This document shows, in pieces, positions 45,870 through 57,073 of a DNA stretch of 64,000 nucleotides. The stretch lies in contig MU119251.1 in NCBI GenBank assembly GCA_014904845.1, forward strand, positions 226,253-290,252, written 5' to 3'. A program made the translations under genes and the position numbers. The notes beneath the pieces were generated by a model that saw only the letters and a list, made by a program, of their open reading frames with translations, was not told the DNA's origin and ran no database searches. How positions within the stretch are numbered: the first letter of the stretch is position 1; every line of letters begins with the position of its first letter. This stretch comes from Acephala macrosclerotiorum (taxonomy: Eukaryota > Ascomycota > Leotiomycetes > Helotiales > Mollisiaceae).

Positions 45870-48099
45870 TTGATTGGTGTGGAGGGAGAACTTCGCTTCA
45901 GAACAACTGCTAGCGGCTTTAGGAGACTGGCAAATACCGGATTATCTCTTCTTTGGCAGACGAGGAATGCCTATAACTCCCTTGTCTGTTGAGCAATCTC
46001 TCATGCCACCTTTCAAAAAGCCTACCTCTAGAAACCTATTAGAAAATAAAGCTCCTTCTTTGCGCATTTATGGTCACGATCAAGAATACAGCTTCGATCT
46101 TCGATGGCAACAAATTCAAGATCTTCATCCGCCACTTAAAGTACAAGTGCTGCACCGACACCAGCTACCAGTCATCTTCAATTTCTGCCAATGTCTATCG
46201 AGGCTTCTCATTGTTTCACATCAGTCAAATAACCTTCCCAGACGCCAGCTCTGTAACCATCATCTACCCTAGTCAAGAAATCATCGAGGATCTTCATGCT
46301 CAAGCAAATACCTTGCCCCCAACCCACTACCAAACGAGCCATCCCAATACCGCATCTGCGAAGCCATACAATCCAGATGGCTAGATACCGCCGACATTAT
46401 CAAGTCTTGGGAGGTTGGCTGTCTCACAGCAGACATGATCCAAGTCCATAAGAAGTGCGGAGAAGATCCTGAAACTCGCACTAGACCTCGCACTAGCAAC
46501 ACTGCTCAGCGACCCAGAGAGCCACCTGTGCTCAGCCATCTAACAGAACTCAGTCCAGTTCACTTTATCGCACTACTCAAACATCTCGCAGGCCCGAAAG
46601 CCCCTCACCAGCCCCGGGGTTTGCAAGTGGCAAGACCGGATCACCCTCGCTTCATGAACAACTTATTTCAACATACCAATAATGAACTTCGCCACATTGA
46701 CTCATTCTTGAGCAAAGGATCTATGAGCGTGCATTTCTAGTACAATCTGTCGGAAATTCCTCTTGCTCTGACTAGGAAGTTGAAGGACCCCAAAACGATG
46801 TTACACTCTCAAACGGCGATTATCTCACATGGATTGACATCTGCTCGTCCGACGAGCCCTGCGCAGTGGACAATTGTTTCGTTATCAGCAAGATCCTTTT
46901 CATACAAACTCGTTCGCAGTTAGTGTCGAGGCTCGATTAGCGTTTGTCTACGTCGATGGCAAACCCCGCATCCACGTGCCCAGAATGTCGGTCCTACCGC
47001 GCACTACCTCAACTTACTTGTTGGATGCTTTCCTCCAATCGCATTGCCCATTATTTGGCTCTTCGGTCAAGACCCATCAGCTGGGCAGGCTAAGCAGGAC
47101 TTACTCACCCGGGCTGACCACCTCTACTTCATCCGTCTTCAAACTCCTCATATTTGGAAGGAGCAACTAGCCCTTCAGCTCAACCAAAGAGAATATTTCG
47201 AATTTGAACAACAGTGGATTACTGGCCCCTCTACTTTACACAGATGCAAGCGTATTACTAGCCTTTGGGGCTTCCTACGCGGATCACGAACAGCATACGC
47301 AACTCAAGATCTCCCAAATATTGATCCTAACGATATGGCTAAAGTTATGAAGTTACTCGAAGAGATTGATGCTGATCACATCATCCCTCGAGTTGGCGAT
47401 GAAGTACCTGGGCCGTTTGAGGGAGGTCCAATTCCAGCTGTTGTTTCGTGGAATGTCTTCTTCGCCATTTTTGCAGATTATCTCCAGACGATGGTCGAAG
47501 AATGCGAGGAAGACTACGTTACCACTTCCACATTACCAACAATGATGGCTGCCTTCTTATATCAGATCGTCATCAGAACACACCCGCCTTCAAGCAGCTC
47601 TTTAACTATCCTATTAGTGTTTGCTTCAAACATCTCAATGGTTTCTCTGCCGAGAATATCGCACACGGCCTTCTAATGACCTATGGCTGTCTTCGGTCTG
47701 CTCAGGAATTCACTGGCATTCGATATTTCGACATATCTAGACAATGCAATAGTGCTTTCAGCACGTGGGCTTGGAATTGTGCCAAAAGAAACTGGGATTC
47801 CCAAGTTGGCGAAATCGAGAATGATTTCCATCGCACGCTACGCGCTGCGACTCCATAGTAGTCTAATCCACCTTCACCCCTTACTCACCTGCCCGATTTA
47901 TCCGCTCTCAAGGCAGCTACTCGCAGAACACAAGAAACCAAAGAATATCAACTGCTTGCCAACCCCCTTCTATTAGATGACGAGGGCAGTTTAGTAGCTC
48001 AAGCTGCGGCAGCTGCCGTAGACCTCGACCGCAACGTATTCGAAGATCTAACGAACGAGTTGTCCTCCAATTATATAGCCACCATGGCTGAAGTTCACA
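45870..48099 (+). pseudogene. frameshifted coding remnants, 5' part of ubiquitin-protease-like locus
   Basis: Coding-like segments succeed one another in changing frames: FDGNKFKIFIRHLKYKCC (about 46095), ICEAIQSRWLDTADIIKSWE (about 46360), GDYLTWIDICSSDEPCAVDN (about 46820), LPIIWLFGQDPSAGQAKQDL (about 47040), VVSWNVFFAIFADYLQTMVE (about 47440), YHFHITNNDGCLL (about 47520), SVCFKHLNGFSAENIAHGLL (about 47620), FEDLTNELSSNYIATMAEVH (about 48040). Shifts near a C-run at 46318 and near 47520 look like single-base indels. A canonical intron (48100-48146) links the last segment to the protease part, so I treat all as one locus, but the family of this 5' half is not recognised. Confidence 0.45.
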
Positions 48100-48146
48100 G
48101 TAAGCAGTCTTTCTGCGTAATATAGTCATGCTTTAACCAAGTCCAG

Positions 48147-49480
48147 ACTCCACTCCCAGCCACCGCCCTCCACGTCCCGCGATCTCCCCTAGTTTCTTTG
48201 GCGCCCAGAGCCTGACCAACATCGGCCAGACTTGTTTTCTATCATCCGCACTACAGACGTTGCACCATATCCCCTCTTTGTGAGCACTTCTGATCAGCCG
48301 CATCGATTTACCATACAGCACTGTCACCGGTCGGTCTCTCTCCGAATTCGCATCCCGGCAAATGAAAAAAGAGGAACTTTCTCTTCCCCTAGATCATTGT
48401 CGCTTGTCCCTTAACGCCATTTCCGATCTTTTCAAGACAATAGACGTCGCTATTGGTAGGATAGATGGTGACTATATCGGAAATATCTTAGTAAGTTTTG
48501 ACACTCTTCTTTGTCATACGAAGTCCACACTCTCAGCGTTCTCTTCAAACAATGGGCTCTGGGGTTGTGAACGACAAAAATGACCCAGCAGTCGTCTTGC
48601 ATTTACTGCTTAATATGCTGTTCCTCGCAAGCGACTCCTCACTCCCAGGCATACCAAACCAACGTCAAAGCATACAATTGGACCAGGCAGATGCTTTGTG
48701 GGCTCGGAATGTGGAGGCGCCGGTCCCCATCGACATGGATGCCACTCGACGGCGGAACGCGTTCAGAGCCGAAGGCATGAATCCCTATTATCGGAGGCTG
48801 TCGCTACCTAGACTGTTACTGAGGCCCCATGCCTTTCTTGTCAGTCTCTTACTCACAACTTCTCCCACTCGTTCTTTGTAGCGTTGGACAGTAGCTCCGA
48901 TCCATCGCCTATGCTTCATTTGGAGTCTCTCGTCGAAAATCCCTCATTCGAAAAGTATCTAGACTCTGGCGGCCCTGGAGCTAAATTCAAGTTCAATCCT
49001 TACCATCCACGAAGACGGCAGTGGTTCACCAGACTTTCTCACGCTCTACACGTGCTCATCTTCTACATACCCCGTCTCGGATCACTGTATGCCTCTGTCG
49101 ATATTCGCAATGTCCTTTGTTCCCAAGCTTTAGACTTGTCTGGCCGGGTGGACTCTGTCAGCATGCCATCACTTGCGACCTCCCCACCAATACTTCTGCA
49201 CAATATGCCACATACCAACTGACTGGGGCTGCCAAGTTCAGCCCATCTGGGATAAGTTCATAAGCACCAAAGTGCGTGTGCTTAGCTTCTAACCTCTTGA
49301 CAGGTACATTACTAATCATTCAACCGGATCAAACACAATGGATATTAGAGTTGGGTTGAGCTTGACGACACACAAACTGTTCCCAAGTACTGCAATCCAG
49401 CCCAGCTTCCCTGAGATTTCGTACCTTGTATTGCTGTCTATACCAAACAGGCGACAGACAACAATTCTGACTTTCCACCC
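48147..49480 (+). pseudogene. ubiquitin-specific protease (USP) pseudogene, catalytic part
   Basis: After an intron at 48100-48146 the frame reads SLTNIGQTCFLSSALQTL, which is the USP Cys box; the catalytic Cys codon is 48233-48235. Two further GT-AG introns (starting GTGAGC and GTAAGT) keep the frame through LSLNAISDLFKTIDVAIGRI and NAFRAEGMNPYY. Then the frame breaks. A Cys/His-rich stretch (ACHHLRPPHQYFCTICHIPT) lies near 49150, and at about 49352 WVELDDTQTVPKYCNPAQLP followed by AVYTKQ fits the C-terminal Trp/Asp-Asp and Tyr strand of USPs. In-frame stops interrupt this end (TAG just before it, TGA after it). The conserved His region (GTACATTAC near 49301) is followed by a stop. The overall order matches a USP, but no translation can run end to end. 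Confidence 0.55.
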
Positions 49481-51605
49481 CCACTTTCTTGAATCGTCTC
49501 CTCAGCCCCGCCCTTCGCCAACCTTGACGACTATAAATACAGCGTGTCTCAAGAGCATAGAAAACCAGTGCCCTGGTACACATCTCAAAACTCTCAGCGA
49601 TAGGAAGGACACTACATCAAAGGAGATGGATGTTCTCCGATCAGGGATGGCTAGATTGAGATCATTGTTAGCTCAGCGGTCTAGGCTCTGGGATTCTCAA
49701 ATAAAGAGTGAGATCTCACAAGCATTACTTCTAGAGAAACATATATAGGTAAGGAGAAATCTGAGAACAGAGGTTGGTGGGACACGCAGAGCTAGCGGGA
49801 ACTACAAAAGCAGATTGCCTGAAAACAGCAGTGCATTGACGAAATAGGCCAGGTTGCTTCCTCGATTCTTCGAGACCTGTATTGATGTACAGGACTTCCA
49901 CGATCTTTCGGCTTCGGAAGGGATGTCGGTGTGTTTTCTGGGCGCTGGTGAGGATCTGGTTTCAATTAGAGCAAGGAAATCAAGCAATTGTATGTCTCTG
50001 GCCTGGGGGGAATGGTGACTTTCATCTCATTCTCTGCGGCGCAACTCTCAATGTAGGATGAATTGCATCTCATGGCATATAAAGAAATTGGTGAATACAC
50101 CTCCTGGTGAACAAAACACGGTATGCAGCGTGCGACTGGACCGTCCTGACATTGCAGGTGTTTGTGGTGCCTGAAATGCCTTGAAATTAATTGTAAGATC
50201 GAGCTACGAGCGCTGTCTGATGGGGATTCAAAATTATGCAATACACTCTGGTTTTGTTGTGTTCAAGCTTTGATGAATGCCCTTGACTTTCTGGTGTTCG
50301 GCCAGCTGGTGTGGAACAGTTTTCGAAACATGAGCACGCGGGGAATGTGAAGAATCTTCAAAAGTCTTGAATTTCCGTAACGAAATTTGAGATAGCAGTT
50401 CTGAAAGAGAATTTCAGGTGGAAACATCTTGAGAAGCAAACGCATTTCGAGCGGGAAACTCAAATGATGGTACTGTCAACCCTGAACTCGGGGCTAAGCG
50501 ACTCGTATGGCTTCGAGACTTTGCAATGGGTGCGAGGACTCAGTACACTTGATCTAAGCCAAAAGGCAAAGAGAGCTAAAGAGAAAAGAGCAAGTCGAGG
50601 GCGCGAGGACGAGATTATACTGCCTAGTTGCACAGGCTGTGTGTGGCTGCAAATGGCTTCTTTGGCCTAGCAGCCACACCATCAACATCAGCTCCGAGCC
50701 TATTATCTCCGAAAGGACACCTCCGAAACCACGTGCACTGTTTGCACTGTTTGCACCGTCCGAAATTAGCGTGGGCTAGCGTAACTGGGGCGGTATATAA
50801 TCTCGTCCTCGCGCCCTCGACTTACTCTTCTTTTTCTTTTCTCTTTAGCTCTCTTTGCCTTTTGGCTTAGATCAAGTGTACGTTCAACAAACTCTACCCT
50901 TTTGTTACTCCTGCTGACCCCCCTTCTAGGTAGTATCTGTTCTTTTCAGTTTAATCTCTGAAAGTTAACTACGGTTAACCCATTGATTATACTTATTTTT
51001 GTCCCTCGGAGGATGGCCTCTGGGCTTGCCCATGCTTTCTTCCACCGTGTCTCTGGTATTACACTGCCTCCAGACGATGCGAACATTTTCATTGCGGTTT
51101 CTGGCTTGCCAGGACTTCGAAGAAGAATGAGTTATGATTCCACGACCCCGATAATTCTGATCTCGTCTGTGTGTGCACAATACTGTCATATAGGCTGGTG
51201 GGGATGCTGTTGCGGTTTATTGCGCATGGTGCTAAAATCCTTTCTTGTGGAGATCGCTGTCCATTGAGGTCTAGAAAGCTAAGGAGATCGATCAAATTCA
51301 CTGTATGGGAGGTAGTGTTTGATTCTTTACTTTGAAGCTGATACCTTCTGGAGTTATTGCGAAGACAAACGGCTGAAATTAGTCATATTGTCACACTAAG
51401 CAAAATGAACGAATTAACATTGTCGCATACATGAGAACTCAAGCAATGAAATGCTGTTGTCGCAAAATCGAATTACATTTTCGTTGTGAATTGTTTGCCC
51501 AAAAGTCTTCTCCTGTGTGCGTACCCGAAGCCCCAACAAACAGCCTCTCAACTTCTTGACCTCCCCAAACTTGATCCGTAATCCTGACCCCCAAGGTCAA
51601 GCAAG
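49481..51605. other. gene-poor interval with one promoter-like stretch
   Basis: No supported gene. Around 50801-50880 a TATATAATC box is followed by a pyrimidine-rich tract (CTTCTTTTTCTTTTCTCTTTAG), the usual look of a fungal core promoter, but downstream there is only a 94-codon ORF (50983-51267) without motif. It may be the start of a lost or non-coding transcript. Confidence 0.35.
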
Positions 51606-52466
51606 ATGGCTTCAAGCTCTGCCATGGTCGATCCCAAGATCTTCGAGCAACTGCAAACGAAGATCGACGAAGACGCTGAGGTGCGCGACCAAATCAAAGC
51701 CATCATACAAACTCTCGAGAGACAAAGTCGCAATGCTCAGTCAATCCTGTCAAGAGCTCATTCGATCCCAGCGGCAAATCGTAAGTCTGCCAAACTATCT
51801 TTGCGCAAATCTAATATGTCACAGTCGAGCCAGTTCTCCAAGCTGCAGAAGCTGCCATCAAGGAAGAAGTTGACAGTATCACCAAGCTAGCTACGACCAC
51901 CGCAGGCTCCCCATACTACAAGTAGGCCGATCGCCCATACCCAAGATCAAGCTGACAGTCAAAGGTACAACGGAATCTGGTCTCGCGATGTCCAGAATGT
52001 GATCTCTACCATTCTCCTCTGCGGATGGCTTGGAGGCGTTTCTTCACAAGGCACTCCAGAAACTGGCAGACTCCTCACAATCGAAGAAGTCGGCCAAATT
52101 CTCAATGGTAACTACCCCTCCTATCCTCCAAAATCTCTGCTAATATTTCCAGTCCCCGTAAACCTCAAAGACCAAGACGCCTTCCACATCACAATCGAAG
52201 AATACCTCCTCTCCCTCATCAACCTCATCGACGAACTCGCCCGCCTCGCAGTCAACTCCGTCACTCTTGGCGATTACCAACGACCTCTACAAATCAGCCA
52301 GTTCGTTAAGGATCTCCATGCTGGCTTCCAGATTTTGAACCTGAAGAACGATGTGTTGAGACGAAGAAGTGATAGTATCAAGTACAGTGTCAAGAAGGTT
52401 GAGGATATTGTCTACGATCTGTCGTTGAGGAATCTGGTTCCGAGACCTGCGGCTACGACTTCTTGA
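51606..52466 (+). CDS. TSN: translin family nucleic-acid-binding protein
   Basis: Four exons, 51606-51780, 51825-51921, 51965-52107 and 52153-52466, give 242 residues, close to the usual 230. The family core is evident: RDQIKAIIQTLERQSRNAQS near the start, PYYKYNGIWSRDVQNVIST, HITIEEYLLSLINLIDELAR, LAVNSVTLGDYQRPLQISQF and NLKNDVLRRRSDSIKYSVKK followed by VEDIVYDLSLRNL. Translin forms octameric rings binding single-stranded DNA/RNA and, with TRAX, an RNase (C3PO). No TRAX gene is seen in this window. The Arg/His DNA-binding segment and GTP-like motif were not individually confirmed. Confidence 0.93.
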
Positions 52467-52961
52467 GCTTGGGAAGGGTATAATGTCACAATAGGAGGTT
52501 ATGATTGATGATAAAATTGTATGGGCTGGAGTAGGTTGGAGTTACTGGTGGCACATTGCATGGCGCTGGATGGGGCATACTCTGGACGATGATACAAGGA
52601 TAAGCTTGGGATGAAGAGTAAAATGAATACAAAGCATTGAAAGTGCTTTTTCTTTCACAATGCGGGGTCCCAGAAAATGTTGGAGCTATGGAGCTCTGTT
52701 GCGACATGGAATTGCCTCTGCCATCCACACTCTGACTTTTCCCCATCCCAGAACTAGGCTAAACCCTTCTCATATATAAGCATGAGCTCTACTACAATTT
52801 TCAAGACAGGAATTAAACGCTGGTTCCTTCACTGAGAACATTTCTGCTGCTCATAAATTTTGCAACCGTACCGGATAAACAAATCCCCGATCCGAAAGCC
52901 CTACACATGTAATTTCGAGCTCTCGAACGAGTCTCTCTTAATCTAGCGCATATATTCAACA
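52467..52961. other. tandem intergenic gap
   Basis: About 495 bp between translin and GPI11, both on the plus strand. Presumed 3' UTR and promoter only. Confidence 0.4.
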
Positions 52962-53791
52962 ATGCCACTCATCGATCCCGTCACCATGTCCTCTCCCACT
53001 CCTTCCTCTCAATCTCCCCCCACGAAACCATCTCTTCCAATCGACCTCCTCCCAACCGACCTCGCACGCCTCGTCTCACAAGCACACCCAGCTCTCCTGC
53101 TCGCAGCATACTACATCCGATTTCCAGCTCTTGTTGCTGATCCAGTCTCTACACTATTACAATCCCTGCTACCGGTAGCTGCGATACAAGTAGCATATGC
53201 TGTTACATGTTTACCAGCTGTGGGTTCAGGTGCTAAGCCTGCTGTGAAGAAAGTAAAGCTCAATGCACCGAAGAAAGAGCAGTCTCAAATTGGGCAGAAA
53301 GCATTTGTTAGCCTCCTTCTCTTCCAATCCATAATCTATGTTGCAATTCGTGTCATATTGGTGATAAAGCTAACTTTACGAAACAACAGACAGCAATCCT
53401 CTCCCTCCTCCTAACCCTCATTACCACCCTCCCCCTCTTCACCCTCCAAATCCTCTTCGGCGCCCCCCTCACAACTCACCTCCCACACACTATCCTCTCA
53501 TCTGCCCACCTCGCCCTCCTCGCCCTCTTCCCCCTCTTCTACGTCCACGGCACATCTGCCTCCAAATGGCGAGAAATAATCTCCTTGTATTCGCCTATCG
53601 ATGAGGTGTTTGGTGGTTCATTAGGGGCATTGATTGGGGCTTGGTTGGGTGCGGTTCCTATTCCGTTGGATTGGGATAGGGAATGGCAGGCTTGGCCGGT
53701 TACGGTTGTTACGGGGGCTTATATTGGGTATGGGGTAGGGAAGGCTATTGGAGGGTGGGTTTTGAGAGGGAGGAGGATTGAGTTTGATTGA
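52962..53791 (+). CDS. GPI11: GPI-anchor biosynthesis protein Gpi11 (PIG-F family)
   Basis: Two exons, 52962-53306 and 53390-53791, give 248 residues; a second in-frame ATG at 52986 could also start it. The intron (GTTAGC...AACAG) is needed to join QKAF to TAILSLLLTLITTLP. The protein is strongly hydrophobic, with about six predicted membrane segments, and the C-terminus GSLGALIGAWLGAVPIPLDW followed by DREWQAWPVTVVTGAYIGY is the hallmark of PIG-F. The family works with Gpi13/PIG-O and Gpi7/PIG-G in adding ethanolamine phosphate to the GPI mannoses in the endoplasmic reticulum. A Lys-rich loop (PAVKKVKLNAPKKEQ) precedes the intron. Confidence 0.93.
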
Positions 53792-56700
53792 GCGACACTG
53801 AGGGAGAGAATGGAAAGAGAGAGAACAGGGCTTATAATTGAAATATTGGGGTCAGGATGAATCACCAGATCTTGGAAGATGGTCTGGCAAATGACCGAGG
53901 ATCGTTGCAACAACCAGAGTTGTGTATAACGGAAGGAGTCGCGAATATCACCCTCTACAAGGCTTGGCCGGATGCTCACGTCTCAAAGTCCCGGCGTCTC
54001 ATGGCAATTGATGGTTGGAAGGATGGAAGGTCTGGAGAGGTGATTTCGATGTGGAACTAATCTTCTGACCGGCAGTCAATGTCATGATCAAGCTTCCATT
54101 TTCTGAACTGGGATGCCATGGACCCCATTTTCTCAAAATACCAAATTTACATTCCGATGCCTACCAATGAAGTGGGGATCGACCTGCAAGTTCCAATTTC
54201 TAACTTGGATTGAGGCCCTATGAGGTTGACTTGCTTCTCTTTCTTTGCCGATTTCACACGAGGCTGCGCACTTCGACCAGATTAAGGGCTAAATCACGCC
54301 AAATTTTATCTTCCTTACCTTCTTTCCTAGCACCGCCTTTGACGCGGACACGATGTACACGTATACCCCACCGTCCATGCAACGAAGCTTATTGCTCAAG
54401 TTTGACCTGCAAGACTTTCCCACATTTTCCTTCACAGCCTCCACCAATTCCCAACTCCCATTCCTTCAAAGCCCAGTCTGGCAATCAGGCACATGCAAGA
54501 CAACTCAGCCACCACCGAAAACAAGCTTTCTCTAGGCGACAGCGTACCGAATAGCGCAGGATATTAAGGCTTAGCAAGGATAGTCGAAGTTGTGATCTAG
54601 GGACCAAGTGACTTGTCTACCTTGGGTAATGCTTGCTGTTACAGCCTGATGAGATGCTGCTAGGCTTCGGATTTACTGGACTAGGGAGGTATTTGGAAGA
54701 AGGAATGGGTTTTACCATACTTTCAATTAGGGAAGGATAGGGTTGGAGTTATCTTTACCAATAGACGTATTGCAGTTTCCTGGTTGGTTCTTCGGAGACG
54801 ACTGTCCACCTGTAGGAACGGCATTACGGCAACTTCGTCGAGACTACATTCATTTTGTAGCATAGAATTAATTTATGTTCTTCATCCTCTACAATAGATG
54901 TTTTCCATTGTGCACTTGAATCTGGAAGTTTGTAGCCGCATCTGGAGACGTAAAGAACTGCACGTTCTTGTCCAATCTTGAATGTCAAGTTAAAGAAATG
55001 AAGGGTGTAAGAAGAGGTCGATTGCTACGTTACTGACTATAGTTCAATAGCAGTACTACATGCCAATACGAATCATCTTCACTTGAGTCGCACATTCTCC
55101 TGTTTTGTGACGTCCCATCCCAAAGTTCCTTTCATTCCGTCACGCCAAATTCTCATCCCATCAAAACCACGCCAAAGCAAGTTAATAACAAAAAGCACTA
55201 TGATAAAGAAGTCCATTTACCTAAAACACTGTATCATCCTTCTATGTGGTCGCTTTCAAAGATTTCTGGCGGCAAGACCAGTCGCACAGACGTTGATGCC
55301 AGCAACACGTATAGGCCGCAAGTGTTGGAATAGTGAAGCAAGAAGGCCCAAGCTCTGTGTGGGTTCTGGCACGTGGCAAGCCTCCTTAAATCGCGATTCA
55401 CCAGCGCAGTTTTAGGGAGATACAGGGCGTTTAAAACTTGGAGTAGGAGCGGCCGATCATGTGGCAGGCACGCGTGTGCTGTTCGGAGCAACGGAGCAAT
55501 GGATGAAATAAGAAGAATACAAAGCTGAGATTATGTCGACTTGAGAAGAAAAGAAGGAATCCGCGTATCTCCCTCGAAAATAATTGAAATGTACATGTTC
55601 GAAAGGCGACCTCATTCAAATCTTCTTGGAGTCTTCAGATAGTACAACCGACTTGATATGCCAAGCTGACTTTAACATGATAACACAACGTTACAAACAA
55701 TCCGAAGCCCTTGGCACGTCTGCTTACTGAAGAATCAGTGGCTTTATTCGCATTCTGGAGTTTGACAGGGAGCAATAATTATGGCCCGTGGCCTGCCTCT
55801 TCAGGTTCGGAGACCTTTCACATTTAGGTGGACCGGCCGAAGCCGAAAAGCCACAACAACGTTCCCGCAGAATGTGAAATGGAAGGGTAGTGTGGTGGAA
55901 GAGCCGCATGCAAAGCTGTTACATACATTTTGCGTGATGCATGGGAAATCTGCTTTCCTAAGTACTGGACGAACTTGCAGCATGTACTGTACAAGTGTAA
56001 AGTGAAAACAATATCTAGTGCAGTGATTTTAATCTTCTAGACTATGTAAAGACCTAGAAGAATAGAAATATCAAGCGACTACTATCTTGTGGAAAGCTTT
56101 ATTTCAGCCACATATGACGACGTGGACGACTGTCTCAGTTGAGCGTGATCTGCGTTTGCTCTTGAAAGCCCATATCTGGAGCCATTATCTCAAAGTTGAA
56201 TCAGGATGTGGGTTATCGTATGATTTGGCAACGTTGAAATTTGTCAGAGATAAAGACCTCCAACTAGCTGGAACTTTCTTTGTGAACTTGTAAAGTTCGA
56301 GGGGCTGCCAAGCTAACAGAGATCCTAAAATCAAAGGCAAAGTGAAAGTTGCAAAACAAAAGAAGGGCCGAAGCAAAGTGCCACAGACTTCAAAGTGTCT
56401 TGCGATTCCCAACCAAAGTCAATCCGTTATTTTTAAATGCAAGGAGCCCACTCATCTCGGAGTTGTCTGAGACACTCCTCTATCTTCCAAGTCACTTCTT
56501 CGGGCCAGCCGAGCGCCTATCCAGCAACCTCACCAAACAGAAGGAAAGGAAGCATCGTCCGTGAAACATCTTTCCCCGTCTCACATGACTTCTCTTTTCC
56601 CACCTTACCTACTACCTACAGGTTGTTTTATAGTGGGATGTCCCTCGTACCTCACGCCATGCCCTACCTTTGACGACTTGAATTTATAAATGAGTTTTTA

Positions 56701-56915
56701 TTCGCACCGGCTCCGCTGGCGCGAGTAGGGGCGTTCCCCCCCTCCAACCTGGAGCTGGAGCTTAAACTCTAAACTACGGGAGCGCTAAATACTAAAAGCG
56801 ACACATCTTGGCGTTTCTTGGCAAATCTTAGCGCAAAAACGTAATTTAAATTTTTCAAAAAATCACGTGTTATTACGTAACCTCTATGTGAACTTTTTTC
56901 CCCCCTTGTAAGATA
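53792..56915. other. gene desert, left part
   Basis: 3.1 kb with no supported gene. Small ORFs (up to 114 codons at 54210-54554, 110 at 55083-55415) show no motif or splice support. An AT-rich stretch lies at 56830-56890. Confidence 0.45.
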
Positions 56916-57073
56916 CCTTTAACTATCAAAGGCAAATGGTAATCGTGAGGTGATTGTGGCCGTGTTGCCAAGGGGTAGTGAGACCAATCATCTCTCCACG
57001 ATTCACGGTATTTTGCTATATCTAGTTAAATGCTGGCCTGTGCTTATTAACATTTATTATGGCCCGTAGAGAG
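56916..57073 (-). mobile_element. MITE, 158 bp, TA target duplication (copy B)
   Basis: Flanked by TA on both sides (56914-56915 and 57074-57075). It is homologous, in the opposite orientation, to the element at 61705-61861: shared strings include GATTGTGGCCGTGT, GAGACCAATCA against CAGACCAATCA, CTATATCTAGTTAAA and TGCTTATTAACATTTA. Its length is one base different from the other copy. The right end (GGCCCGTAGAGAG) keeps the terminal-repeat character, while the left end has diverged. No ORF is inside, as expected of a non-autonomous element moved by a Tc1/mariner-type transposase. Confidence 0.75.

Noticed and set aside
49665..49740. tRNA-like string TTAGCTCAGCGGTCTAG resembling an A box
   Set aside because: No B box (GGTTCGAATCC-like) at the proper distance, and no acceptor or D stem can be paired.
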